Shown: piece by piece, positions 12,013 to 20,855 of the stretch
Layout of the letters: each line of letters starts with the position of its first letter
Position numbering within the stretch: position 1 is the stretch's first letter
Source: Hymenopellis radicata
Lineage: Eukaryota; Basidiomycota; Agaricomycetes; Agaricales; Physalacriaceae
Length of the DNA stretch: 64,000 bases
Assembly (NCBI GenBank): GCA_015501595.1
Contig: JADNRX010000269.1
Coordinates: forward strand, 1-64,000
Reading direction: 5' to 3'
Position numbers and translations under genes: made by a program
Notes under the pieces: model-generated
Seen by the model: the letters and a program-made list of their open reading frames with translations, nothing else
What the model was told of the DNA's origin: nothing
Database searches by the model: none

Positions 12013-13348
12013 TATGTGTTAGTGGCGGTTTTTGTATCTACAGCTTTATAATTCGTTGTTTCTCTATCTCTGCTTCGTTTGTATGTTACCGCGACGCATT
12101 TGCGATTATAATGTCATACGCTTTGGTTCTCACATCTACCGTGCGATGCCCGAGGACCGTGAGCGACCGAATTGGGAATCTATGTGGCGCACTAATGACC
12201 GAATTCGGCTACCGCGACATTTCCCGACGATGTTCGGCATGGAGTCGGGATGTTGCCCGACTCGTGCCATTGTGCTATGAATAGCATCTGTGCTGACCTT
12301 CTGGATAGTCTGATACATCACTGTAATGCTGTAGGGCCCATAGTGCTATATTTTGATAGGACTATAGTAACAGGCACAGCTGCTATGGTAGAACTGTCCG
12401 TTCTATGGAGTTCTATATAACGGGGGGTAACCTATATGTACTATACACACAACGGGACTACTGTAGAACTACATAGACAACATGCATTTTCCAGATGAAG
12501 AGGGTGTGAAGTCTTCTTAAATTACAGGTCTTAGCTACCTTCTGTCATACCCATCTACAAAGTCTCGGTATGCGCTGGCAGGCAGTACGGGCACGAACAT
12601 CTACTATTCGTTGAAGGACGCAGCAAGGACTCGAACGCTCACCCTCCGGCAACTGATGTGGCCGAGGCGTGAGAGTTTTCTGCTACAAAAGGCAGGATCG
12701 CTATCGCTATCGATAGCAACCCCACAGGCAACGTCAGCGAGCCTGAGACCATCGTTCACTGCCACCATCATTTTCTCACGCTCTTTCACGTGATCCCTTA
12801 TGACACGCATGAAATGACAATTGTGCTTTGACGTGTATGTTCGTCGACTTAAGCTTGTAATTAGGAATCCCATCCCCAACCCGTCCCGCCTCAGCACAAC
12901 GATCTGTCGTTGGGGCTTCTGTATTCGAATGAGGAGAAAAGATTGAAGAAGTTGGCAAAAGCAACACTAACTGAGGCGAAGAACACTCTCAACTGGTATA
13001 CACATGCGACAGGACAATGGACATTCTTGGTAGGGGTAGATCAGGATAAATAGCTCTCAACAACGCGAAAGGCGTCTTGACCATATCGACTTTCGTGTTC
13101 AGCAGGTGTTCAGTGAGAACGGTTTGTGACACGCCGCATTTGTCGGCCACCCCCTGGATCTGGAGTAAGAACTTACTTAAGTGCACAGCCACTTGGTTCG
13201 ATCTTTCCCACTACGGCATATGCATTCGGCTCGAGCCCCCCTCTCCCTTCGGATGGGCCACTGACAATGGTAGGTTGCACAATGCAACGATCCCTCTCAC
13301 ATCGCGTGGATAGCATGAGGTACGGTTGCGAGTTTGTCGAGGTGCTAC
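12013..13348. other. Right flank of the Plavaka element and intergenic DNA
   Basis: No gene supported. Bases 12320-12480 are rich in small CTATAG/TAGAAC palindromic words and form the right inverted similarity of the Plavaka element. A degenerate tRNA-like stretch (B-box-like GTTCGAGTCC on the minus strand near 12625-12640) does not fold as a tRNA. Confidence 0.4.
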
Positions 13349-14434
13349 TTTTTTTTTACTGCCGTTTTCAAAATAGTTGGCGAAGCTGCCTTTTTCGGTC
13401 AACACGTTTTTTTTCGATCATTTCGCGGTATTTACTTGTATCGACCGTATCTCCTCTAAAAGTCCATCTTTTGGCTCCGTTCCTTTTGTATTTTGAGACT
13501 TTAGAATGCATAGAGGGCCCTCGTCCAACCGGTAGGTGCTTATACCGCGTCTAGCACTGGCGGTAGCGGCGTCATTGTGTCACTCGATGGGCTGAGCCTT
13601 AAAAATTCATTTCACATATTAACTGCAAATGGGGGCTCAAATCATATACTATAGGACCTATTCTGAGTGCACAAAAAGTTTGAGAGCTTACGGTTCACGC
13701 GTTCACGAGCAGCGCTGGATTGAATCGTGGCGCAGGTGATCGGATGCGCCTTGCCACTCATACCATCGCGTCCAAACACAGTGAAGTGCAAGAACCCTCC
13801 TGATAGCTCTTAGATCGCTCTTCTTGATGTCTGGCTAGCCAGAATAGCAGTCACATTGAGCTGCCCATGTCGAAACGTGTCGAAAAGACAGATAGAGTAA
13901 GTATACTACTACAATTATTTATTGGCCAAATTCTTCAGTTATCACTCTCAGGACAGTATATGGCGACTGTCTTCGAAGGACTCTGCTATCTAGACACCCT
14001 TCTCCATGTTTGGCCACGATGGTAAGAGGTAAGGCGTGTTCGATCACCTGCGCCACTGTTCAATCCAGTGCTGCTCGTGAACACGTAAACATTAAGCTCT
14101 CAAACTTGGCGCCCACTCAGATAACATCTTATAGTATATGAATTTAGCCCCCACTTGCAGCTATTGCGTGAAATAAATTTTTAAAGCTCGGCCCAACGAG
14201 TAGCACAATGACGCCACTACCACCGGTGCTAGACGTGCTATAAACACCTACCGGTTGGACGAGGGCCCTCTATGCATTCTAAAGTCTCAAAATACAAAAG
14301 GAACGGAGCCAAAAGATGGACTTTTAGAGGAGATACGGTCGATACAAGTAAATACCGCGAAATGATCGAAAAAAAACGCGTTGACCGAAAAAGGCAGCTT
14401 CGCCAACTATTTTGAAAACGGCGTAAAAAAAACA
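13349..14434. mobile_element. Foldback element with long imperfect inverted arms
   Basis: Arms of about 440 bases (13349-13790 and about 14000-14434) are complements of each other. They start at an oligo-T run followed by GCCGTTTTCAAAATAGTTGG. The outer 200 bases of the arms are almost identical and the inner parts are clearly diverged. The spacer of about 200 bases has no reading frame. No target duplication was convincing. The two translated frames on the arms mirror each other and are not genes. Confidence 0.75.
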
Positions 14435-14997
14435 TGGCCTCTTGGAAGCCTTATTTAGCGTGCGGGCCCTGATTGTACAGTAACATTTCGTCCCGTTCTT
14501 GCCTTCACCCGCAGCAATGTTTTTTTAGTTGTTTACCGCCATACCTTTAGAATGTCTGAATCATTTTACCACCACCGTCAATGAGTCGTTATAGAACCCA
14601 GACTCTTTCTTATTACAGTACACCAACACATCCAGACAGTTTTAGCTTCTCCCATCTACCGTCTAGTACGCGCCATAGGTATCTCCAAGACAGTATTCTT
14701 CCCAAACTGTTGCACCAGATCCGATATAATCCTGATCGACAACTTCATCCCATCGGCAATAAGGGCCTTGAGGGGTGCGACCTCGGTGTAAGTATTCAGG
14801 ACGTGCCAAGTCTTGACACCAGACGTTGCATTCCCTAAATACGGCCTTCTCGAGATGCGCCGCCGTAAGCACGATCTTGCACGACTCGAGCTGAGCGACT
14901 CCCAACGGCCGGTTGCCTCTCCATCGCGACTGCATTATTCGTGGAAACGCGCCTTCGGGCCCAAAATACGGGACGTAGCGTGGATCGGCGTGGTGCA
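14435..14997. other. Intergenic stretch with one unrecognised minus-strand frame
   Basis: A minus-strand frame from an ATG at 14998 down to 14663 reads about 110 residues (contains QLESCKIVLTAAHLEKAVF) and has plausible composition. It could be a small gene or a relic. I do not recognise it. Confidence 0.3.
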
Positions 14998-15424
14998 TCA
15001 ACTCGACGGAGAGAGATGAGAGGCGAGGAAGGAATGGTTGAGGATGGGTTTCATTCTGTTCCTCGGCAACTCGAGGGACTGTATAATTCTGGTGACCTCG
15101 GCCATGAGCAAATCATTAGGAGGGAGTTGTATCGTAGACTCGATACCAGTCACTTCGCCAGTTCGGTCCGATCAGACCCCTGGCGAAGCGACTGGAACAT
15201 TTCGAGCCCTATTTGGCGGGGTCGGATTTTTTCCCACGATTTAATGGGACTTCGTCGTTTTACCACCACCTCCAAGTTACAACTTTGCCCTTCGACCTCA
15301 AGCTTCTGTTATATCATACTACACATCAATACAAGTCGAAGCACATTTTTATTTTTCCGAAATTCGCGTTACCGCCGGATACAGAACGTGATCTTTCCCA
15401 ACAAATTACCCCTCATCCCCAACC

Positions 15425-15957
15425 ATGCCATTTACTCCTGTGCGCGAAATAGACCCCCAGCGGGCAGCGAGGACGCGAACGATGATGTCTCCAGTGTTTG
15501 GAGTCCCCACGCTATGCAATTTCCAGGAGGAAGCGGGGCAGAACGTGGTTAAGGGGATCAGCACATTTCTGGATGTGCCAACGGGTGGTGGCAAGACTCT
15601 GGCACTTTGGTATTCGCTTTTTTACCACATGGTTGGTGAAAGCGACGACGATGAGGGTGACAAGAGGATTGTAGTGGTCGTGGGTCCGCTGTCTGCGCTG
15701 ATGGAGAGTCAGGTGAAGGAATTGAACGCGCTTGGTATACTGGCAGCCGTTGCGTTCACCTCGAACACTAAAGACAGGGACCAGAAGCTCGAGGTGTGTT
15801 CCCTATTTCTAAACTTAATTCATTTAACTCACGAGTAGTAGGATTTGAACAAGTATCGCGTCGGCCTTCTGGGACCCGGAATGGCAGACAATCCTCGCTT
15901 CAAAGCAGTCGTCCTTGTCGTCCATCAGTGCGCGCGCTTCTGCGTGGCCGACCACGA
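15425..15957 (+). pseudogene. RecQ-like DNA helicase 5' fragment captured in the Mutator-like element
   Basis: The ATG at 15425 opens about 120 residues with a Walker A motif (DVPTGGGKTLA, about residue 50) and the following helicase motif Ia region (VVVVGPLSALMESQVKELNA). A short intron (GTGTGT at about 15794 to TAG before 15842) leads to DLNKYRVGLLGPGMADNPRF, which corresponds to the motif before the DEAH box. The match then fades and the DEAH box and all later helicase motifs are missing. It cannot be an active helicase. RecQ-like helicases are abundant in Agaricomycetes, so a parent copy probably exists elsewhere. Confidence 0.7.
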
Positions 15958-16307
15958 CGCTTCTTCTTTGGGGAGTCTAGGATGCTCCGCCCTGAGGCGG
16001 GGAGACCCGGTGAGTGTCGTTGATTTGGAGGAGTGATTGGTGCCCGGATCGAGAGGCTCAATGGGAATGGGCGTCGTTTCACGAGAATTGGCACTCCAGA
16101 ATTTTGGAGATGCGGGAGCACTACTGCTTGGCTCAACGATTGGCTCCGGATCCTCGTCGTTATCGTTCTGAGCTGTTGCTGCTGCAGAGCAGGCTGACCC
16201 CGTGTACTGGCACGTGTACGCCCGCCCGTTCCACGAAATCGCTTGACATATGTTTGAGGAGTGTATGCTGGGTCTTCGCTTCGCGCTCGTTTGAGTCCCC
16301 CGACCAT
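15900..16307 (-). CDS. AT-hook-containing open reading frame inside the Mutator-like element
   Basis: A single frame of 135 codons with an ATG at 16307. It is very basic and ends with an AT-hook core (PKKKRRGRPRRS, about residues 112-123), a minor-groove DNA-binding motif. It converges on the helicase fragment and overlaps its 3' end. It could be a second captured fragment, a small DNA-binding protein of the element, or chance; the exact AT-hook argues mildly for a real coding origin. No other domain is recognised. Confidence 0.4.
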   Translation of the reverse strand: MVGGLKRARSEDPAYTPQTYVKRFRGTGGRTRASTRGQPALQQQQLRTITTRIRSQSLSQAVVLPHLQNSGVPILVKRRPFPLSLSIRAPITPPNQRHSPGLPASGRSILDSPKKKRRGRPRRSARTDGRQGRLL

Positions 16308-17990
16308 GTTGCGAAGGTTGAGAAGGGATAGGAGGATGGGGTCTTACTTAGAATGATCGGCTTGTCTGCTGACGAATTTTGCGAATTTAAAAAATCTAAA
16401 AACATGCCTGTCCTTGTATTTGCATTCTCCAACATTGTAGTGACTCAGAATAATTATTGCGGATGGTTGTTACTTTGACTTTTCAGAAATTTGGTGAAGT
16501 GCCATTAAATCGTGGGAAAAAAATCCGACCCCGCCAAAAGGGGGTCGAATTGTTCCAGACGCTCCGCCGGGTACTCGATCGACTGTCATCGAGTATCTTT
16601 ACTGGCAGGCGTCTGGCCTCGAGACTAGTTGTATCGCGTCTAGAGAGGGTCTAGAAAGCGCCATCGTCAACCGAAGTGTGAGATGAGTAATGTTGGTCGT
16701 CGCGCAAAGCAGTGTGTGAAGCCCATAGGCTTCGGTGGACACTGCGATATCGTCAATGGTTAGACTGGTAATGCTCTGTGCGCAATCAGACCGATCGACA
16801 AGGCCACAGAACGCCTCAAAGGCGGTCCAGGTTTCCCATCGATGATGCTTTCGAAGAATCGCTTCCTGTAAGTGAGGAACGGTAAGATGGTTCAGCAGTC
16901 GAACGCATGCTGTATCGAGTTTATGGAGGGAGTTGAGCGTTATGAGTTCGGACGCGTCTGCCTCTTCGTCAACATAGTCGAAGGGCGTCATATGGAGAGC
17001 CTTGAGCGAAGGACATTGACGGAGCGAGCGGACATAACAAATGCAATCATCGTCCAGCCAATTGCCATCTGAGTCCTTCAATATCCAGTTCCGTAATCTG
17101 AGTCCATGGAAGGCTCATGACACGGCGTCCTCCGGTGAGCTTCACTTTGGAGAGGCGCGGACAATTGTTAAAAACCCATATTATAGGCTGATCCTCCGCT
17201 TCTAGTTCTCTAGCCATGCCATCCGCTTGACCCTGCCATAGATGGAGGTGCAATGTTTCGAGGAGGGGAAGGCGACCGTGCAGAGTCCAAGCAGGAAAAA
17301 GAACATCCGAGTCCGCCCAATCGTCGGTCAGCTCTACGGAGCGCCAACGATGGGATTCGGCAAAGACTTTTTGAAGCATGAGATTCTGATAAGACGGACC
17401 GTAGTAAACAGTCGACCTGCAGTTCGTTCTGTAGAATGATGTGTAATGGATATTGGCGTGAAAGGAGAAGAATCCTCTCCAACATGTAAACGTCGACCTC
17501 CTTCTGGCCGTCCGTTGGAAATGTGAGGTCTATGCATGACCACAGCGAGGGGATGGAGAAAGCAATGTTGCGCCATGCCTGGCACACTTGGCTGATGGTC
17601 CACAATGTCCTGGATGGGGTGAAGGCATTGCGCTCCGACAAGTTCCATTTGTTGAAGAATCGTGAAAATACGAGAAGATATGCGCCCAAATCTCGCAAGG
17701 CACAATGCGACGCGTACTCACGAGACTTTCGCATCTTTCGTACTCTCCGTTCAATGCCTCCTGCTCGGCCTTTAATCGCCGGAAAGTTTCCCGAAGGCTC
17801 GCCATCCTAGCCTTGACATCGTCTCTATTTCTTTGAATGGCGGGTAGGAGGTTAGACCGAACGTGCAGGACCTCCTGATCCGTCGGAGCGAGGTTGGAGG
17901 CAAGGAGACGAGGGGGGTATTGCTGGTATGACTGTCTGCCATTGTCTTCGCTGCGCGTAGACGCGCCTGAACTTGAGGCGACTATCAGTA

Positions 17991-18671
17991 AGCGTGAGCA
18001 CCTCAAAAAAGACGCGAACTAACAATGTAGACATGTATTCCGAGTTTACGGCCGCGTTCAAGCACGCTACACGCTGCTTCTGAGACGATTGAAGTGCACT
18101 GGTGGAAGTTCAAGTAGAGATTGGGAGGCCGCTGCCAAACAGAGCAAGCCATCGGCAATGACGACCGGCAAACGAAACCCGCCACCATGAACAGAGTTCA
18201 ATGAGGATGTGCATGGTCCTTCTACGACCCATTCAGTACCCAGAACTGGCTGCGGTAGTCTCCTCAGAGAGGAGATACATAAAGCAAACGCTACATAGGC
18301 CAACGATCATAGTATAATTGGGGTACTTCAGATTTCTTCAATATCCTTTGTGAGGATGAACCGACCGGTTCCATCGTGCGCGAGGTGCCAATAGAGCATA
18401 TTTGCACCGACATCCAAATTCCTGAGATCAATGCGAGTAAAACAATATCTGTTCTTGAATGAGGAATCCAGACCAATCACTTGCGTAAGGATTCAAAGAG
18501 TCGAAAGCTGGAGTCACAACAAAGCGCAAAGGCGAGTCCCATAGAATTCGGAAACCAGAAGATAAGTAGCTTGTCGTACATTCGTCCCATGTTACTGCAC
18601 GACCGACTCGTTAATGTGGCCCTCGATCGATTCCACCTATAGCTTTTGGGTGATAATTTATTGGCAAGTTC
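17991..18671. other. Intergenic, no gene recognised
   Basis: Short minus-strand frames (for example 18067-18303) with no recognisable domain. The right part is the 3' flank of the methyltransferase gene. Confidence 0.45.
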
Positions 18672-19867
18672 CTAAACTTTAACGGCGTGTACGTGATAGA
18701 AGAGGCTGTATTGTAGGACCTTACCCTCCGTCAACTGCGTCCTGGCTTCTGATTCAAGTCCATTAATCTCCTCCTCGGATAAGCCGTCTGCGACGTACAC
18801 TCCGCGAGCGGATTTAATGACTCGCTGAAAGCCAATCGTGTAAGTTCAAACACATCTACGGTAAATTCAGACTTACAAGGAAATTATCTCTCCCGGAAGC
18901 GTCTCCGTCGATCGAAGGAGACATCGGGATCCAGAACGTCTGGTTGACGACGTTCTTGAAGGCGTCATGTTTGTCGATGAGAGAATGAATCAACTCTCCT
19001 GCCTTATCTCAAGTTGAGCGAAATGCGAAGAGCGTTGTCAGATGAAGACTAGTCACCTCCGGGCTCCCGCCTCTATTCTTGATTGCTGTTCTGGCCTTGG
19101 CCAAGTAGTGGCTCCATCCTGGGACATCGGGGGCGACACGCGTCTTGTTCTCGTCGTACGTTTGGAAGTCGTATTCGAGGATATCGATGACTCCACCAGG
19201 CTTGAGGACGCGGCTGATCTCATCAATCAGTACGGCAAAGTCTGGTATCTGGGAGTCTGTCAGAACGGGATTGGCGTTGATGAAGGACTGGCGGTCAACT
19301 TACGCCATGTCCAATCAGACGCGCGTGGACGGCGTCGAACTTGTTGTAGAATGGTTGGAGACCTTGATTGATGTCGTGGATCTCCCAGCTGATGTGGTCT
19401 GGTTCAGAGAAGGGATCAATGTGGATGAGAAGCGCGTTACCTTGCATTTTTTGGGAGTAATCTTGTCAATATGTGTCAGTGGAAAGCTGTTCAAGGATGT
19501 GGAACAGCTTACGACGGCTGGATGGGAGCTAGATCGATTCCGACGAACGAACTCTCCGGGAAATCCTTCGCGGCGTCCAGCAACCTGTTTAATCTTATTC
19601 GAGGGTGAACTTCGGGGGTCGCATACTGCTTACCAGCTGCCACTTCCGGCGCCTATATCCAGGCATTTCTTCTCGCCGGAGGTGTCCTTCAAGACCTCGA
19701 CAAGACGCGATGGATAGCCACCAGAAGCAGCATGGAGCAGCTTGTGCTGCAGGTCTGTGAAATGGCCATGAAATCGAGCATGACATGGTATGGATCGAGT
19801 ACGTACCGAGGCGGTTGAGTTCATGGGCAACAGCGGGCGAGTCGAGGCGATATGCGTGTTCTGTCAT
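18672..19867 (-). CDS. SAM-dependent methyltransferase (LaeA/UMTA-like class I)
   Basis: Spliced gene of about 300 residues. The ATG at 19867 opens MTEHAYRLDSPAVAHELNRL. The next exon carries motif I, KCLDIGAGSGSW, then AKDFPESSFVGIDLAPIQPS (motif II region, acidic loop). Later exons read HISWEIHDINQGLQPFYNKF, VHARLIGHG, EISRVLKPGGVIDILEYDF (motif III and post region), and end with QYSLFYHVHAVKV before the TAG at 18672-18674. Six or so introns of 44-60 bases all keep the frame. The family includes LaeA-type regulators and small-molecule methyltransferases. Its position next to the polyketide synthase, transcribed away from it, suggests a tailoring or regulatory role in the cluster, which is inference. 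Confidence 0.85.
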
Positions 19868-20855
19868 CTCCGAACTGATTAAACGTGAAGAATGTCAATT
19901 CTCCAAGCATCACCAAGTTATAGAAAGACGGACTGTGATTCGGCAAAGGCCTGGCTCTCCTTGTCAAGGCTTGGGGCGTCTTGGCGAAATGTGGGGCACC
20001 GCTGCGCGATTCCGTGGATTTAAATGGTGATGCCGGTGAAACTGCTCCTTTGGCCTGGTGCCTTTGCAAATCTTTCGAAAGGGTAATTAAATCTGAGTGA
20101 GGCTTGAGGAAATCCGTTATGTCCAAGGGGAAAGACACTGAAACTCACCTCCACTCGTTCGCATCTGCTCCTGAGACCAATTGGCAGTCCAATTGGGGCC
20201 TGGAGTATCACTCTGGACTACTTTTGGGGGCCGGGACGAATGAGGTTGTTGTAACTGCCCTTGGCCTTGTCGTCCCGATTTCGACGGGCGTACCAAGGGC
20301 GTACTGTAACAGGTATTCCTGAGTTATTTCACGCGCCATACGATTGCATTCATACAAGCGAGAAACAGGTCAAAATGCCTTTAGAACGAGTCTGCTATTA
20401 CAAAATTTCATTAGAGCACGGTATGTTGAGGGAACAACTGAGTTATATATGCAATGCTACTTACTTACTGAGTCTAAAAGTTCGGGCGTCTTCTACTTTT
20501 GCACGACTTGTGCGGTCGTGGTGCTTGGCCAACTTTAGGGTTTGGTCTACGCGTGGACGGCCGGCTGAGGTCCACGAAGACGAGACGCCTTCCTAAAGCT
20601 TTAAGCAAGGGCGTGGTGTTTGTTGTTTTTGCGTGGAACTCCGACGGCCCACGTGCACTTGACCACAACCACTCGTGACTCAACCTGAACAACCACCAGC
20701 AATTCGATCTGGACCATTGCTGCATGCAGTAATCAGATTCAGATTCAGATAGCCGATCTCGAAACGCCTCCGCTACATAACCATGTATACGACACCTGAA
20801 TCGCCAAGGGCTCTGCGTTTTAACGGCCTATCTTTCCGTTGCACGTCGAGAATCA
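19868..20855. promoter_or_regulatory. Divergent intergenic region between methyltransferase and polyketide synthase
   Basis: About 990 bases between two genes transcribed away from each other, so it must hold both promoters. No gene was found in it. No specific binding site could be assigned by eye. Confidence 0.45.

Larger units (their letters stand above)
4541..12395. mobile_element. Probable Plavaka DNA transposon, approximate limits
   Basis: The limits come from diverged inverted similarity at 4541-4595 and 12340-12395, which lie outside a Plavaka transposase gene (-) and a divergent second gene (+). Both edge segments share TTCTACC(A/G)TAGCAG and ACTATAG followed by a CCTATCAAA word. 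No clean terminal repeat or target duplication was found by eye, so the true ends may lie some tens to hundreds of bases further out. The element is probably inactive because its transposase frame is split by a hAT-like insertion. Confidence 0.4.
15126..16636. mobile_element. Mutator-like element carrying gene fragments, 9-bp target duplication
   Basis: The element spans 15135-16627 (1,493 bases). Flanking copies of GTTGTATCG lie at 15126-15134 and 16628-16636. Tips are TAGACTCGATACCAG and, on the complement, TAGTCTCGAGGCCAG. The inverted arms extend inward about 120 bases and share GGCGGGGTCGGATTTTTT and CCCACGATTTAATGG. Within each arm a hairpin forms: CCAGTCACTTCGCCAG with CTGGCGAAGCGACTGG on the left, and CCAGACGCCTGCC with GGCGGAGCGTCTGG on the right. 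A 9-base duplication and long diverged terminal repeats fit the Mutator superfamily. The cargo is a RecQ-like helicase 5' fragment and an AT-hook frame, with no transposase, which is the pattern of a Pack-MULE. The superfamily is inferred; the duplication and repeats are seen directly. Confidence 0.75.
14998..17990 (-). pseudogene. F-box/leucine-rich protein pseudogene split by the Mutator-like element
   Basis: The N-terminal helix (SNLLPAIQRNRDDVKARMAS) and F-box segment (RRIVPCEIWAHIFSYFHD) read in one frame. The protein continues in the next frame with LWTISQVCQAWRNIAFSIPS, typical of Agaricomycete F-box proteins. Further frame changes occur near 17645, near 17390-17410 and near 17070, each too tight for an intron. 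The LRR-like part (SLRQCPSLKALHMTP, SITSLTIDDIAVS) reaches DAIQL at 16628, where the element enters. Across the insertion the frame resumes as PPNDLLMAEVTRIIQSLELP and stops at 14998-15000. Three frameshifts plus the insertion make this a dead gene. F-box proteins choose substrates for SCF ubiquitin ligases. The 5' end is uncertain because no ATG opens the frame. Confidence 0.65.

Noticed and set aside
12600..12700. Possible tRNA on the minus strand near 12625-12640
   Set aside because: The B-box-like part has no matching T stem, and no acceptor stem or anticodon arm pairs up.
13126..13554. Protein-coding gene at the foldback element
   Set aside because: Mirrored by 14238-14435 on the other strand; explained by the inverted arms.
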